Part shown: positions 51,188 through 61,194 of the stretch, in pieces | How the letters are laid out: the number at the start of each line of letters is the position of its first letter | Position numbering within the stretch: the stretch's first letter is position 1 | Assembly (NCBI GenBank): GCA_025355965.1 | Contig: JANXYR010000082.1 | Span: 1-64,000, forward strand | From: Geobacteraceae bacterium | Lineage (GTDB): Bacteria > Desulfobacterota > Desulfuromonadia > Geobacterales > Pseudopelobacteraceae | Reading direction: 5' to 3' | Length of the DNA stretch: 64,000 bases | The notes under the pieces: generated by a model | What the model was told of the DNA's origin: nothing | The model's input: only the letters and a program-made list of their open reading frames with translations | The model's database searches: none | Position numbers and translations under genes: made by a program

Positions 51188-52741
51188 TTAGATAGCGTCA
51201 GCCAGCCGCTTTTGTTTGTTGCTCAATCTATTAAGAGCATGGATATAGGCTTTGGCTGAGGCAACTATAATATCTGTCGAAGCTCCCTTGCCTACAACTG
51301 CATGGGTTCCTTCGCTGACCCTCACGGTAACCTCACCCTGCGCATCTGTACCGCCGGTAATGGAACCGACGTTGTATTGGGTCAGTTTTGCCTTTGACTT
51401 GGTCAGCTTTTTAATTGCCTTGAACACTGAATCTACCGGCCCATCACCAAGTTCTGCCGTACGTACGGTCACGCCGTTAACTTCCATCTGGACTGTTGCC
51501 GTTGCCACAGTAAACGAACCGCAGGTGACTGTGACATGGTCAAGTTTATACATATCCTCTTCACGAGCCTCATCGGAGACGATTGCATCAAGATCTTCGT
51601 CAAAGACCTCTTTTTTCAGGTCTGCCAGCTCTTTGAAGCGATCAAAAGCGCGGTTAATCTTTTGATCTTCCAAATCATAACCAAGCTCTTCCAGGCGTTT
51701 TTTGAATGCGTGACGACCGGAATGCTTGCCAAGCACCAAGGCACCGGCCAGAAGTCCGACCGATTCAGGGGTCATAATTTCGTAGGTAGTTTTTTCCATC
51801 ATCATGCCGTGCTGGTGGATGCCGGCTTCGTGAGCAAAAGCGTTAGCGCCTACTATGGATTTATTTGGCTGCACTGCAATGCCGGTTACAGTCGTTAACA
51901 GACGACTGGTCGGTGTAAGCTGCTCGGTAACTATGTTAGTTGCAAAGGGAAGTATATCGCGCCTGGTTTTCAGGATCATGACAAACTCTTCAAGCGAACA
52001 GTTTCCTGCCCGCTCGCCAATGCCGTTGATCGTGCACTCTACCTGTCCGGCACCGGCCTGTATTGCAGCTATTGAGTTGGCCACCGACAGCCCCAGATCG
52101 TTATGGCAGTGCACCGAAATGATCGCCTTTTCAATATTGGGTACATTGTCCTTGAGGTATTTGATGATGTTGAAGTATTCAAACGGAATCGTGTAGCCAA
52201 CGGTATCCGGGATGTTGACAGTTGTTGCACCTGCAGCGATGACCGCCTCGACAACTTCGGCAAGGAATGGCAAACGAGTACGGACGGCATCCTCACAGGA
52301 AAATTCAACGTTGGGGGTATACGAGGCGGCACGTTTTACCGCCTTCACAGCAGAAGCAAGAACTTTGGCAGGCTCCATCTGCAGTTTGTATTTCATATGG
52401 ATGTCAGATGTTGCAATAAAAGTGTGGATGCGTCCCTTTTCACCAGCAAATTTCAAAGCTTCCCAGGCGCGATCAATATCTTTTTCACTTGAACGGCACA
52501 GTCCGGCAATTTCCGGCCCCTTGATTGTCTGGGCAATCTTTTTAACCGCTTCAAAATCCCCATCGGATGCGATCGGGAAACCGGCCTCGATAACATCGAC
52601 ATTCAGCTTTTGCAGTTGTTTGGCAAGCCGAAGTTTTTCCTCAATGTTCATACTGTTGCCGGGCGCCTGCTCTCCATCCCTCAGAGTCGTATCAAAAATT
52701 CTAATAATCTTGCGGTCATCTTTCTTCGCTGCTTTTGCCAT
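51188..52741 (-). CDS. leuA: 2-isopropylmalate synthase
   Basis: The start is ATG 52741 (MAKAAKKDDRKIIR) with AAGGGGTG upstream, 517 residues. The catalytic barrel has IFDTTLRDGEQAPGNSM at the N-terminus, the metal-binding SVHCHNDLGLSVAN and NGIGERAGNCSLEE, and GIHQHGMM. The C-terminal LeuA regulatory domain (from about 390) includes GSITGGTDAQGEVTVRV, the leucine feedback region. It condenses 2-oxoisovalerate with acetyl-CoA for leucine synthesis. Citramalate synthase was considered, but the C-terminal end and the leucine T-box favour LeuA. Confidence 0.93.
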   Translation of the reverse strand: MAKAAKKDDRKIIRIFDTTLRDGEQAPGNSMNIEEKLRLAKQLQKLNVDVIEAGFPIASDGDFEAVKKIAQTIKGPEIAGLCRSSEKDIDRAWEALKFAGEKGRIHTFIATSDIHMKYKLQMEPAKVLASAVKAVKRAASYTPNVEFSCEDAVRTRLPFLAEVVEAVIAAGATTVNIPDTVGYTIPFEYFNIIKYLKDNVPNIEKAIISVHCHNDLGLSVANSIAAIQAGAGQVECTINGIGERAGNCSLEEFVMILKTRRDILPFATNIVTEQLTPTSRLLTTVTGIAVQPNKSIVGANAFAHEAGIHQHGMMMEKTTYEIMTPESVGLLAGALVLGKHSGRHAFKKRLEELGYDLEDQKINRAFDRFKELADLKKEVFDEDLDAIVSDEAREEDMYKLDHVTVTCGSFTVATATVQMEVNGVTVRTAELGDGPVDSVFKAIKKLTKSKAKLTQYNVGSITGGTDAQGEVTVRVSEGTHAVVGKGASTDIIVASAKAYIHALNRLSNKQKRLADAI

Positions 52742-52815
52742 TGTCTGCACCCCTTTCAATGTCCTGCGAGTCGGTCTGTTTTCTCGCATGGCTGTTTTCA
52801 GCCACATAAAATAAA

Positions 52816-52850
52816 AAAACCTCTGCCCCAATATTTGGGGCAGAGGTTTT
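52816..52850 (-). terminator. T-box terminator hairpin
   Basis: A perfect 15-bp stem AAAACCTCTGCCCCA (52816-52830) / TGGGGCAGAGGTTTT (52836-52850) with a 5-nt loop, followed on the minus strand by TTTTTTTATTTT. It competes with the antiterminator. Confidence 0.93.
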
Positions 52851-53040
52851 GAACCATCCGCGGTACCACCCAATTCGCCTTAAAACGACAGGCCTCAATA
52901 CACCTTTAACGCAGGCTCACGTCTCTGACTACCTGTCACCAGAGCGGCTCCAAGGCGAGTTCACCACAATGCTTACCGGTTCGCACCAGCCACCGGCTCT
53001 CTGAAAAGCACTTAAATGATTACTACTCCTCTTCATTGCC
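52816..53040 (-). promoter_or_regulatory. T-box riboswitch, leucine-specific, controlling leuA
   Basis: The leader of leuA has all the parts of a T-box. The antiterminator motif GGGTGGTACCGCGG is at 52858-52871. Stem I distal T-loop elements appear in AGAGAG and GGTGGCTGGTGCGAACC (about 52975-53002). The specifier loop reads GGTGAACTCGCC with CTC, a leucine codon, at 52957-52959. A terminator follows. Uncharged leucyl-tRNA would pair with CUC and with the antiterminator bulge, allowing leuA transcription. T-boxes on leuA in Geobacter-type bacteria are established; outside Gram-positives they are uncommon. Confidence 0.93.
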
Positions 53041-53056
53041 TTTACAATTGAATTGC

Positions 53057-53086
53057 ATAGTAGAAAAAATGACACCTTAAAGTCAA
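53057..53086 (-). promoter_or_regulatory. sigma-70 promoter of leuA T-box transcript
   Basis: Minus strand TTGACT (53081-53086), 18 bp, TACTAT (53057-53062). The start would be near 53050, just ahead of stem I. Confidence 0.65.
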
Positions 53087-53101
53087 GCTCAAAATAAAAC
53101 T

Positions 53102-53698
53102 CTATTTCGAATGTTTGGCCAGATATGAAGCAACACCCTCAGCGGTCGGCTTCATAGCTTCTTCACCCTGTTTCCAGTTTGCTGGACAGACCTCTCCGTG
53201 CGTATCCGAAAACTGGACGGCATCAACCATACGCAGAGCTTCCTCAACATTTCTGCCCAGCGGCAGGTCATTGATTACGCAATGACGTACCTTGCCGGTC
53301 GGGTCAATCAGGAACAGACCACGCAGGGCGACTGAACCTCCGAAGAGAATTCCATACGATTTAGCTATTTCTTTATTAAGGTCCTGGACAAGCGGATATT
53401 GAATCTGCCCGATACCGCCATTTTCAATGGCAGTGTTCTTCCAAGCCAAGTGGGTAAATTTAGAGTCAACAGAAACCCCTATAAGCTCGCAATTTCTGGT
53501 TTTGAACTCTTCTACTTTTTTGTTGAACGCCAGAATCTCCGAAGGGCAGACAAAGGTGAAGTCAAGCGGATAGAAAAACAGAACAACATATTTACCCTTG
53601 AGAGCAGAGAGAGTAATCGAGCCAAAAGAGTTGTCCGGCATAACAGCCTCGGCTGTGAAATCCGGGGCTTGCTGAGTTACAAGAGTTGTAAGGCACAT
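53102..53698 (-). CDS. typical 2-Cys peroxiredoxin (AhpC/TSA)
   Basis: The start is ATG 53698 (MCLTTLVTQQAPDF) with AAAGGAG 8 nt upstream, 198 residues. The peroxidatic Cys is in DFTFVCPSEI and the resolving Cys in HGEVCPANWKQG. The C-terminal extension after VCP marks typical dimeric 2-Cys enzymes. It reduces hydrogen peroxide and organic peroxides in the cytoplasm. Monocistronic, as promoters flank it. Confidence 0.95.
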   Translation of the reverse strand: MCLTTLVTQQAPDFTAEAVMPDNSFGSITLSALKGKYVVLFFYPLDFTFVCPSEILAFNKKVEEFKTRNCELIGVSVDSKFTHLAWKNTAIENGGIGQIQYPLVQDLNKEIAKSYGILFGGSVALRGLFLIDPTGKVRHCVINDLPLGRNVEEALRMVDAVQFSDTHGEVCPANWKQGEEAMKPTAEGVASYLAKHSK

Positions 53699-53742
53699 AG
53701 TTAATTCTCCTTTGAGTTGAAAGTACAAGATCTATAGATAAT

Positions 53743-53771
53743 GTAATACCAGCCAATATTATTATTGTCAA
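53743..53771 (-). promoter_or_regulatory. sigma-70 promoter of peroxiredoxin gene
   Basis: Minus strand TTGACA (53766-53771), 17 bp, TATTAC (53743-53748); leader of about 40 nt. Confidence 0.6.
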
Positions 53772-53799
53772 TAGGATAAAAATAGTCTTTTAGTCTTTT

Positions 53800-55233
53800 T
53801 TACAGGTATGGTGCAAAAAGGTGACAAAAACTATCCCGCAGTTTTATCAGTAACGGCCTGTTCTCCAGTTTCTCAAGCGGTATTTCCTGAGCCATAATAA
53901 TTGCACGTTCGAAATGCGACCTCACCCTGCAGGCAAAAACAGTATCAAAGACGGTCATGTTCAGCTCAAAATTCAGCCGCAGACTGCGGGTGTCCAGATT
54001 GGCTGAACCGATCAAAGTCCATACGTCATCAATCTGCATGATTTTGGAGTGAACAAATGGTGGCGGCTGGTAATAAACCTTGATGCCACAGGCCACAAGT
54101 TCCCACAATAGTGATTGACCGGCCCACTGTACGAAAGGAAGATTATTGGTGCCTGGTAGCATTATGCGAACATCGACCCCGCGCAGGGAGGCAGTTATCA
54201 AAGCCGAAATCATGGACCGGTCCGGAATGAAGTATGGAGTCATGATGCAGACAGTGCGTTCCGCGCAAGAGAGCGCTCCCATGATTAGCTGTTCCAGCTT
54301 CCGGAACTCTTTGTCCGGGCCATCGCTTATGCAGCGCATAACTGCACTTCCCTGTAAATCTATTGGTGGAAAGAAAAGTGGCGCGTCGAGGCGCTCTCCG
54401 GTCACAAAGAACCAGTCCTCAAGAAAAGAGCGCTGAAGGTCGGCAACGACCGGTCCACGGACCGAGAAATGAATATCATGCAGTGCCTGGCCTGGATCTG
54501 TTGTGGCCAGGATATGTTCCCCACGGATATTCATGCCACCAGTGAAGGCCTCCCGCCCATCAACAATCAGCAGTTTTCTATGATTGCGAAGATTTATGTA
54601 GGCACCTTGCCGCAACGTTAGATAGCGTTTCAGCCGGACATGTGAGCCTCTAAAGGCTTTAACAGGGGATATTTTACTGTATTTTTCGCCGAGGGCATCA
54701 ATGATAATCCGTACCGCCACGCCACGCCCGGCAGCTTCAACAAGTTCTTCGACAAAATCAGTGCCAATTCCATCAGCGTCAAAGATATAGCTGGTAAGAT
54801 TGATGCTCTCCTTTGCCAGACGTATGGACATGAGCATTGCGGGGTAGGCGTTGTCTCCATTTTCAAGAAGATCTATCTGGTTACCAGCCCGCAGAGGTGT
54901 TGTGACGACACGGTCGCCCAGCACACGAAGATCATTAAGGTGAGCCGCCGCTGCAGGAAGCAGGGCATCAATCTGGTGCGTATCAAGGAGGGGGTAGATG
55001 GACGTGCCACTGACGCGCCGACCGCTAGCGTGCCAACTCCGTGCACGGCGCGAGATACGGTTGATACCAAGGCACCAGTACATAAAAGGCCCGATGATCG
55101 GCAGGGTGAGGTTCAAGCTGGTCCAGACCAGTGCAGAACGGGAATCGCGCTTGTACAGCAGCGCATGACCAGCCGCAATCAGTGACAGCAAGCCGGATCC
55201 GACAACAAGAAATGCAATCAGTAAATGATCCAA
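53800..55233 (-). CDS. cls: cardiolipin synthase (PLD family)
   Basis: 477 residues. Two N-terminal membrane helices (about 3-22 and 32-55), then two phospholipase D motifs: HRKLLIVDGREAFTGGMNI and HSKIMQIDDVWTLIGSANLD. It transfers phosphatidyl groups between phosphatidylglycerols. The start lies 3 nt after the Rieske gene stop, so the two are co-transcribed. The role of that pairing is unknown. Confidence 0.95.
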   Translation of the reverse strand: MDHLLIAFLVVGSGLLSLIAAGHALLYKRDSRSALVWTSLNLTLPIIGPFMYWCLGINRISRRARSWHASGRRVSGTSIYPLLDTHQIDALLPAAAAHLNDLRVLGDRVVTTPLRAGNQIDLLENGDNAYPAMLMSIRLAKESINLTSYIFDADGIGTDFVEELVEAAGRGVAVRIIIDALGEKYSKISPVKAFRGSHVRLKRYLTLRQGAYINLRNHRKLLIVDGREAFTGGMNIRGEHILATTDPGQALHDIHFSVRGPVVADLQRSFLEDWFFVTGERLDAPLFFPPIDLQGSAVMRCISDGPDKEFRKLEQLIMGALSCAERTVCIMTPYFIPDRSMISALITASLRGVDVRIMLPGTNNLPFVQWAGQSLLWELVACGIKVYYQPPPFVHSKIMQIDDVWTLIGSANLDTRSLRLNFELNMTVFDTVFACRVRSHFERAIIMAQEIPLEKLENRPLLIKLRDSFCHLFAPYL

Positions 55234-55236
55234 GGA

Positions 55237-55536
55237 TCAGCTCATATCAACGGTAATTTCATCCCCGACCAGCTGGACCGGAAAGGTTGCAAGTACGAAC
55301 TCGGGATGTTCGGCACAGCGGCCGTCCGCCAGGTTGAAACGATAGCCGTGTCGCGGACAGGAGATATAACCATCCTTGACTACAGCGGCGCTCATTGGGC
55401 TCCCCTGGTGTGGACACTCGTTCTCAACCGCATAAACAATACCTTTAACGTTGACCAGCAGAATCTCCCTGCCGGAAACTGAAACAACCTTTTTCCCGAA
55501 ATTCGGCACTTCACTGATTTTTGCGACGTTATCCAT
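55237..55536 (-). CDS. Rieske [2Fe-2S] ferredoxin, NirD-like
   Basis: 99 residues, single Rieske domain. Cluster ligands are Cys41 and His43 (CPHQGS) and Cys60 and His63 (CPRHGYRF). The protein has no signal peptide, so it is a soluble electron carrier. AAGGAGGG precedes the ATG. It is upstream of cls and downstream of repeat copy C. Confidence 0.9.
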   Translation of the reverse strand: MDNVAKISEVPNFGKKVVSVSGREILLVNVKGIVYAVENECPHQGSPMSAAVVKDGYISCPRHGYRFNLADGRCAEHPEFVLATFPVQLVGDEITVDMS

Positions 55537-55557
55537 ACAATCCCTCCTTGTGGATAA

Positions 55558-55635
55558 TTAGTAAGTTAGATGTTATTTTTTGCGATTTTTTCGCAGAAAA
55601 TAACATCGTTAACGCACTTATCCTGTTTATCAGGG
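55558..55635 (-). repeat. dispersed 78-bp repeat, copy C
   Basis: On the minus strand it reads CCCTGATAAACAGGATAAG, TGCGTTAACGATGTTATTTT, a stem-loop (GATGTTATTTT...AAAATAACATC with inner TGCGA/TCGCA) and ends CTAACTTACTAA. It is the copy with the best internal hairpin and lies immediately upstream of the Rieske gene. Confidence 0.88.
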
Positions 55636-55692
55636 CTCGAAATTAAACCTACCTTAAAAAAGTCATCCCAGTCAATTGCTCTTATTCAAATA

Positions 55693-55709
55693 TGCGCCAT
55701 AATATGGCA
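55693..55709 (+). promoter_or_regulatory. TGC-N11-GCA site, candidate NtrC-type enhancer
   Basis: TGCGCCATAATATGGCA fits the TGC-N11-GCA spacing of NtrC-type sites and contains the inner palindrome GCCATA/TATGGC. It is about 130 bp upstream of the sigma-54 promoter, a usual enhancer distance. Confidence 0.45.
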
Positions 55710-55782
55710 CGGCCTGAAGGTAATTACTGTACATAAGTGCCTATAAAATAATCAGGCATGCTGTATAGATCATCTTAATTCT

Positions 55783-55797
55783 CGGTGTTAAACACCG
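55783..55797 (+). promoter_or_regulatory. palindrome CGGTGTT-A-AACACCG, possible activator site
   Basis: Seven-bp perfect arms around one base, 41 bp upstream of the -24 element. It could bind the enhancer-binding protein or a repressor. The rest of the 55537-55999 interval contains repeat C, the sigma-54 promoter and a 135-nt leader with two small stem-loops (55863-55877 and 55899-55915). Confidence 0.4.
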
Positions 55798-55837
55798 CAT
55801 CACACAGCAAGTATCTATAATTACTGTATTTTTAACA

Positions 55838-55854
55838 TTGGCACGTTCTCTGCT
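55838..55854 (+). promoter_or_regulatory. sigma-54 promoter of the OMP-glnK-amtB operon
   Basis: TTGGCACG-TTCT-CTGCT matches the RpoN consensus with one change in the -12 box; GG-N10-GC spacing is exact. Transcription would start near 55865. glnK-amtB is classically RpoN and NtrC controlled. Confidence 0.85.
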
Positions 55855-55999
55855 GAAACAAACATTGAAAAACAATGCACCTAAAAAAATTGTAAGTATG
55901 TTGTGGCCTACAACAGTCAACTTCAACAGAACGTGCAGCGATGGAACCAACGAAGTTTTCATCTGATCACCGTTCAAAATCAACGATGAAAAGGAGAAG

Positions 56000-57192
<1,193 letters not shown>

Positions 57193-57227
57193 ATAAAGTA
57201 GCGACATACTAAATTAGGAGGAACACC

Positions 57228-58727
57228 ATGAAACTCAAACTATATCTTGCTTCAATAATGCTTGTTATCCTGGCCGGACTGATTCCGATTGCTGCAATGG
57301 CTGAAGAAACAAAAGAGGCCGCACCGGCGGCAACAGCTGTTACAACCCCGGCAGCTACTCCGGCAGCTCCCGCAGCAGGTGCTGCAAAACCTGCTGACGC
57401 CGCAGCACCGGCAGCCGCAGCACCGGCCACACCGCCTGATGTCAAACCGGTGCTCAATACCGGTGACACCGCCTGGATGCTGGTTTCATCAGCCCTGGTA
57501 TTGTTGATGATCCCCGGTCTGGCGCTGTTCTACGGCGGTATGGTCCGTCAGAAAAACGTTCTCTCGACCTTTATGCACTCCTTCGTCGCCATGGGTATCG
57601 TTGGCGTACAGTGGGCCGTTATCGGCTATTCACTCTCCTTTGGACCCGACATGGGACACATGGGTCTGATCGGCGACTTCAGCAAGTTCATGCTTAACGG
57701 CCTGATCATCATGAAGGATGCCGCCAGCGGCACCGTTGAATGGGCACTGTTCCAGAACTACACCAAGGAACCGGGCGCAATCCCTGAGCTTGTTTTCGCC
57801 ATGTATCAGGCGATGTTTGCCATAATCACCGTAGCCCTTATCTCCGGCGCAATGGCCGAGCGCGTCAAATTTTCTACCTACTGCGTATTTGTCCTGCTCT
57901 GGACCACACTGGTCTATGATCCGCTGGCCCACTGGGTCTGGATGACTGACGGCTGGCTGTTCAAAAAAGGTGCACTCGATTTCGCCGGTGGTACTGTTGT
58001 TCATCTTTCATCCGGTATTTCAGCGTTGGCCTTCCTGATATTCCTCGGCAAGCGTCATGGCTTTCCCAATGAGCGTATGGCTCCGCACAACCTGCCACTG
58101 ACTCTCCTGGGCGTCGGCTTGCTCTGGTTCGGCTGGTTCGGTTTTAATGCCGGTTCGGCAATAGTTGGTGTCAACACTTCTGATGCTGCCGGCGGGTTGG
58201 CAGGTCTGGCCTTTGCCACCACCACCATTGCCCCGGCTGCAGCCGGACTTTCCTGGATGATCGCTGAATGGATCCACTCCGGCAAGCCTTCCGCTCTCGG
58301 CTTTGGTTCCGGTGTCGTAGCCGGTCTGGTTGTCATCACCCCTGCCGCTGGTTTCGTACAGCCTGGCGCAGCCCTGCTGATGGGCATTATGGCCGGCCTT
58401 GTCTGTTACGGCGGCATCCTGCTGAAAGCAAAACTGAAATATGACGACTCGCTGGATGCCTTTGGCGTACACGGAATAGGCGGAACATTTGGAGCGATCA
58501 TGACCGGTGTATTTGCCACCGTCGGCGCCACCGGCCTGCTCGCAGGTAACTTCAAACAGCTGATGATCCAGTTGATAGCAGTCGTGGCAGCTGGTGCATA
58601 CGCCTTCATTGTAACCCTGATAATCGCCTTCATCCTTGACAAGACCATGGGTCTGCGCGTTGACAAAGAAGATGAAATCATGGGCCTCGACCAGACTCAG
58701 CATTCTGAATCCGGATACAACATGTAA
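57228..58727 (+). CDS. amtB: ammonium transporter AmtB
   Basis: 499 residues. Signal peptide (MLVILAGLIPIAAMAEE) then an unusual 55-residue Ala/Pro/Thr-rich linker before the first core helix (TAWMLVSSALVLLMIPGLAL). The pore contains the conserved twin histidines: GTVVHLSSGI and DAFGVHGIGG. The family signature LTLLGVGLLWFGWFGFNAGS is intact. Eleven core helices expected. It is 36 nt after glnK with AGGAGG before the ATG. The linker is probably periplasmic. Confidence 0.97.
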   Translation: MKLKLYLASIMLVILAGLIPIAAMAEETKEAAPAATAVTTPAATPAAPAAGAAKPADAAAPAAAAPATPPDVKPVLNTGDTAWMLVSSALVLLMIPGLALFYGGMVRQKNVLSTFMHSFVAMGIVGVQWAVIGYSLSFGPDMGHMGLIGDFSKFMLNGLIIMKDAASGTVEWALFQNYTKEPGAIPELVFAMYQAMFAIITVALISGAMAERVKFSTYCVFVLLWTTLVYDPLAHWVWMTDGWLFKKGALDFAGGTVVHLSSGISALAFLIFLGKRHGFPNERMAPHNLPLTLLGVGLLWFGWFGFNAGSAIVGVNTSDAAGGLAGLAFATTTIAPAAAGLSWMIAEWIHSGKPSALGFGSGVVAGLVVITPAAGFVQPGAALLMGIMAGLVCYGGILLKAKLKYDDSLDAFGVHGIGGTFGAIMTGVFATVGATGLLAGNFKQLMIQLIAVVAAGAYAFIVTLIIAFILDKTMGLRVDKEDEIMGLDQTQHSESGYNM

Positions 58728-58765
58728 CCTATATAATGTAAACTGTTACAACGTAACTTAGTAGC

Positions 58766-58802
58766 AATTAGCCGCTAATCTTCTAAGGATTAGCGGCTAA
58801 TT
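58766..58802 (+). terminator. rho-independent terminator after amtB
   Basis: AATTAGCCGCTAATC (58766-58780) and GATTAGCGGCTAATT (58788-58802) form a 15-bp stem with a 7-nt loop, followed by TAATTTTC. Confidence 0.88.
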
Positions 58803-59079
58803 TAATTTTCTTTGGCACTGTAGCGAGCCTTTATTCAACACGATGATCATTGCAGCGCAACACTCATGATTCTTGCGGGTAAAACAGGCAGCCTGCACAA
58901 AAAAAATGCAGATTTAACTTTATACCTCACATCCTGAGATTTCAATATTCAGCCGACAATACACAGACGGCGCGTATTCAGGCTTTTTATAACTGTTCGG
59001 TAAGATTCTTGCAAAAATCTGCCTGTTACCACAGAAAGTCGCTCTATCGCAGGTGACTTCTTTACCATCTGGAGCACAC
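58803..59079. other. non-coding interval before histidine kinase gene
   Basis: No gene is supported here. A weak RpoN-like sequence, TTCGGTAAGATTCTTGCA at 58996-59013, keeps GG-N10-GC spacing and a good TTGCA -12 box, but its -24 box is poor. It sits about 65 nt before the kinase start. Otherwise nothing recognised. Confidence 0.3.
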
Positions 59080-59817
59080 ATGAAAGATTCGGCCGCCAGA
59101 CATAGCGACGGCGCTATCATCTCCTCAGATCTGTTGCGGCAGTTGGCCTATAACGAGAAAATGGCCGAACTGGGCAAAATTTCTGCGGGAGTCGTACACG
59201 AACTGAATGCCCCACTTTCTGTCATAATTTCGGCATCACAAATGATCATGCGTGAAGAAGGCGTTCCGGATAGTGTGCTGGAAATGATCTCCCGCATCAG
59301 TTCGGAAGCGCAGCGACTGTCACACCTGACCAAAGGCTTGCTGAACTTCAGCAGCCACGATGAAACCGTCGTTGATGTGGATCTAAACCTCACTGTCGAT
59401 TTTATTCTTAACTTTCTGAACTATGAAGCCGCACGACGAGGAGTTATAGTCCTTAAACAGCTCAACTACTCACTGCCGGTTATACGGCTAGACACCAACC
59501 TGCTGAAGCAGATTCTACTCAATATTATTATGAACGCCCTACAGGCCATGGAAAATGGCGGTGGCAAGCTCCTGGTCGAAACTGCCGCAGTTGGAGACGA
59601 CTCCATATGCTTCAACATTACCGACAATGGGCCGGGAATCCCGGCCGAAGCGATCGACAGGATTTTTGACCGCTACTTCACAACCAAAAAACCGGGTGAG
59701 GGGACAGGATTAGGACTGTTTGTAACAAAAAATCTGGTGGAAAATATGGGTGGAAAAATTATTGTAACAAGCAGAAGCGGGGGGGGAACAACTTTTACGG
59801 TAACTCTACCGATATAG
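59080..59817 (+). CDS. sensor histidine kinase, NtrB-like, no input domain
   Basis: The start is ATG 59080 (MKDSAARHSDG) with GGAG upstream; a GTG at 59053 would add nine residues. 245 residues comprising only HisKA and HATPase_c: the H-box AGVVHELNAPLSVI, N-box NIIMNALQAM, G1 DNGPGIP, then F-box DRYFTTKKPGEGTGLGL. There is no membrane or PAS domain. The location downstream of amtB suggests nitrogen signalling, as in two-component control of nitrogen fixation in Geobacter, but no response regulator gene lies beside it. Confidence 0.88.
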   Translation: MKDSAARHSDGAIISSDLLRQLAYNEKMAELGKISAGVVHELNAPLSVIISASQMIMREEGVPDSVLEMISRISSEAQRLSHLTKGLLNFSSHDETVVDVDLNLTVDFILNFLNYEAARRGVIVLKQLNYSLPVIRLDTNLLKQILLNIIMNALQAMENGGGKLLVETAAVGDDSICFNITDNGPGIPAEAIDRIFDRYFTTKKPGEGTGLGLFVTKNLVENMGGKIIVTSRSGGGTTFTVTLPI

Positions 59818-59840
59818 GATATAGAACAGGGATATGGAGT

Positions 59841-61088
59841 TCACAACTTGTTCCGCCAGTTGTAAGCCTTTTTCTGACAGGCAATAACAGTGTCAAGCGT
59901 AATGCCCAGCTTCCCGAGAGACTCTGCAGCCTCATCAAGTTCAATCGACTCCATCATTTCCGCCAGACAAAGCAGTGTTCCCAGATCTCCTCCCCGATTT
60001 AGCAGAGCATCCTGGATCTCGTCCGACAAATTCAGTTGGGCCACAATCTCCTTCAAATCAACATCGTAAATGTCTTTCAGCATCGAAAGGGTGCCAACCA
60101 TAAACGCTTCTTCAGGTTTTGCATGGCGCAATAACTGTGGGCTATGCGGCTTGATGCGAGCCAACTCCTCCATGAATGCCGCCCGGACTGCAGCCATATC
60201 AAGAAGGGCACTTTTCAGTCCTGAACCGCCATCATCAGCAAATATGGCAAGCTGCACCCAGCGATGGAGATGCTCCAGACCGATCTGGGTAATTGCGTGA
60301 AGGACTGTGCGAATTTTCTCGCGCGTAGAACAAGAGACCGAATTTACCAGCAACAGAAGTTTGTAGGTAAGGGCCGGGCTCTGTTTAAAGGTCTGCTCTA
60401 TCTCATCAATATCAGCGTCGGTCGATAATTGCTGCATTAGTTTGAAGAAGCTACCGGCCGAGTTTTCCATACGGGACTTCTGCATCAGTGACGGACGGGC
60501 AAAAAAGTATCCCTGGAAAAGTTCAAACCCCATTTTGCGACAACGGAGATACACATGCCTGCTATCGACCTTTTCTGCCAAGAGCTTGACCGGGTAACGG
60601 CGTAATTGATCTACATCTTGGTAAAGCTCCTCCAGCGGTGTCGCAATCAGGTCAATTTTGACGATCTCTACCACTCCTGCATAGAGTTCCTCATGTGTCG
60701 GATCATAGCGATGGTCATCAAGAGCCAAAACAAACCCTTTGGCTTTAAGTGCCCGGCAACGGGCCACAATCTCCGGAGTGATTATGATGTTTTCCAATAG
60801 CTCCAGCCCGATCATGTCTGGCGGCAACAGTTCCATGGCTTCATTCAACAGCATATCGGCATCTACATTGATGAAACCACGGTAACCGCCGAGAATTTCG
60901 CGAACGCCAAAATTGGAGAGTACATTAAGGATAACGCTGGATGTAGCCTTGGAAGAGCTAAGTATGTTAGCCGAGGAGATTGATTGTGGTGAGCGGAAGA
61001 GCAACTCATAGCTGACAACCTCTTCGAGGCCGTTCAGAATTGGCTGTCTGCCCATAAGGTAGTTCAAAGCGCGCTCCGTAGAACTCAA
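59841..61088 (-). CDS. EAL/HDOD domain protein (YuxH family)
   Basis: 415 residues. Residues 1-200 form an EAL-like domain with ELLF in place of the EALL-type motif and LALDDHRYD in place of DDFGTG, so c-di-GMP hydrolysis is doubtful. Residues 200-390 form the HDOD domain (DADIDEIEQTFKQSPALTYK, LHAITQIGLEHLHRWVQLA). This architecture marks signalling proteins of unknown output. It lies at the end of the draT-nif minus-strand cluster and is preceded by about 105 nt. Confidence 0.88.
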   Translation of the reverse strand: MSSTERALNYLMGRQPILNGLEEVVSYELLFRSPQSISSANILSSSKATSSVILNVLSNFGVREILGGYRGFINVDADMLLNEAMELLPPDMIGLELLENIIITPEIVARCRALKAKGFVLALDDHRYDPTHEELYAGVVEIVKIDLIATPLEELYQDVDQLRRYPVKLLAEKVDSRHVYLRCRKMGFELFQGYFFARPSLMQKSRMENSAGSFFKLMQQLSTDADIDEIEQTFKQSPALTYKLLLLVNSVSCSTREKIRTVLHAITQIGLEHLHRWVQLAIFADDGGSGLKSALLDMAAVRAAFMEELARIKPHSPQLLRHAKPEEAFMVGTLSMLKDIYDVDLKEIVAQLNLSDEIQDALLNRGGDLGTLLCLAEMMESIELDEAAESLGKLGITLDTVIACQKKAYNWRNKL

Positions 61089-61194
61089 CAGTCAGGATCG
61101 ATGAAATCGAGGATTCTGTTAAGTACTATATAGAACAACTGACCAGATTGGCAAGTTCAAACCAGATGCTAAATATATATGGTTCTGCCATACA

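Noticed and set aside
51188-52741. Citramalate synthase (cimA) instead of leuA
   Set aside because: N-terminal motifs suit both, but the C-terminal region, length and a leucine-specific T-box favour 2-isopropylmalate synthase.
58020-58703. 227-codon open frame antisense to amtB
   Set aside because: Arises from the codon bias of amtB; product is unstructured and has no family features, while amtB is certain.
58996-59013. Firm sigma-54 promoter of the histidine kinase gene
   Set aside because: Spacing and -12 box fit, but the -24 box has TCGGTAAG instead of TTGGCACG, so it is mentioned only as a weak candidate.
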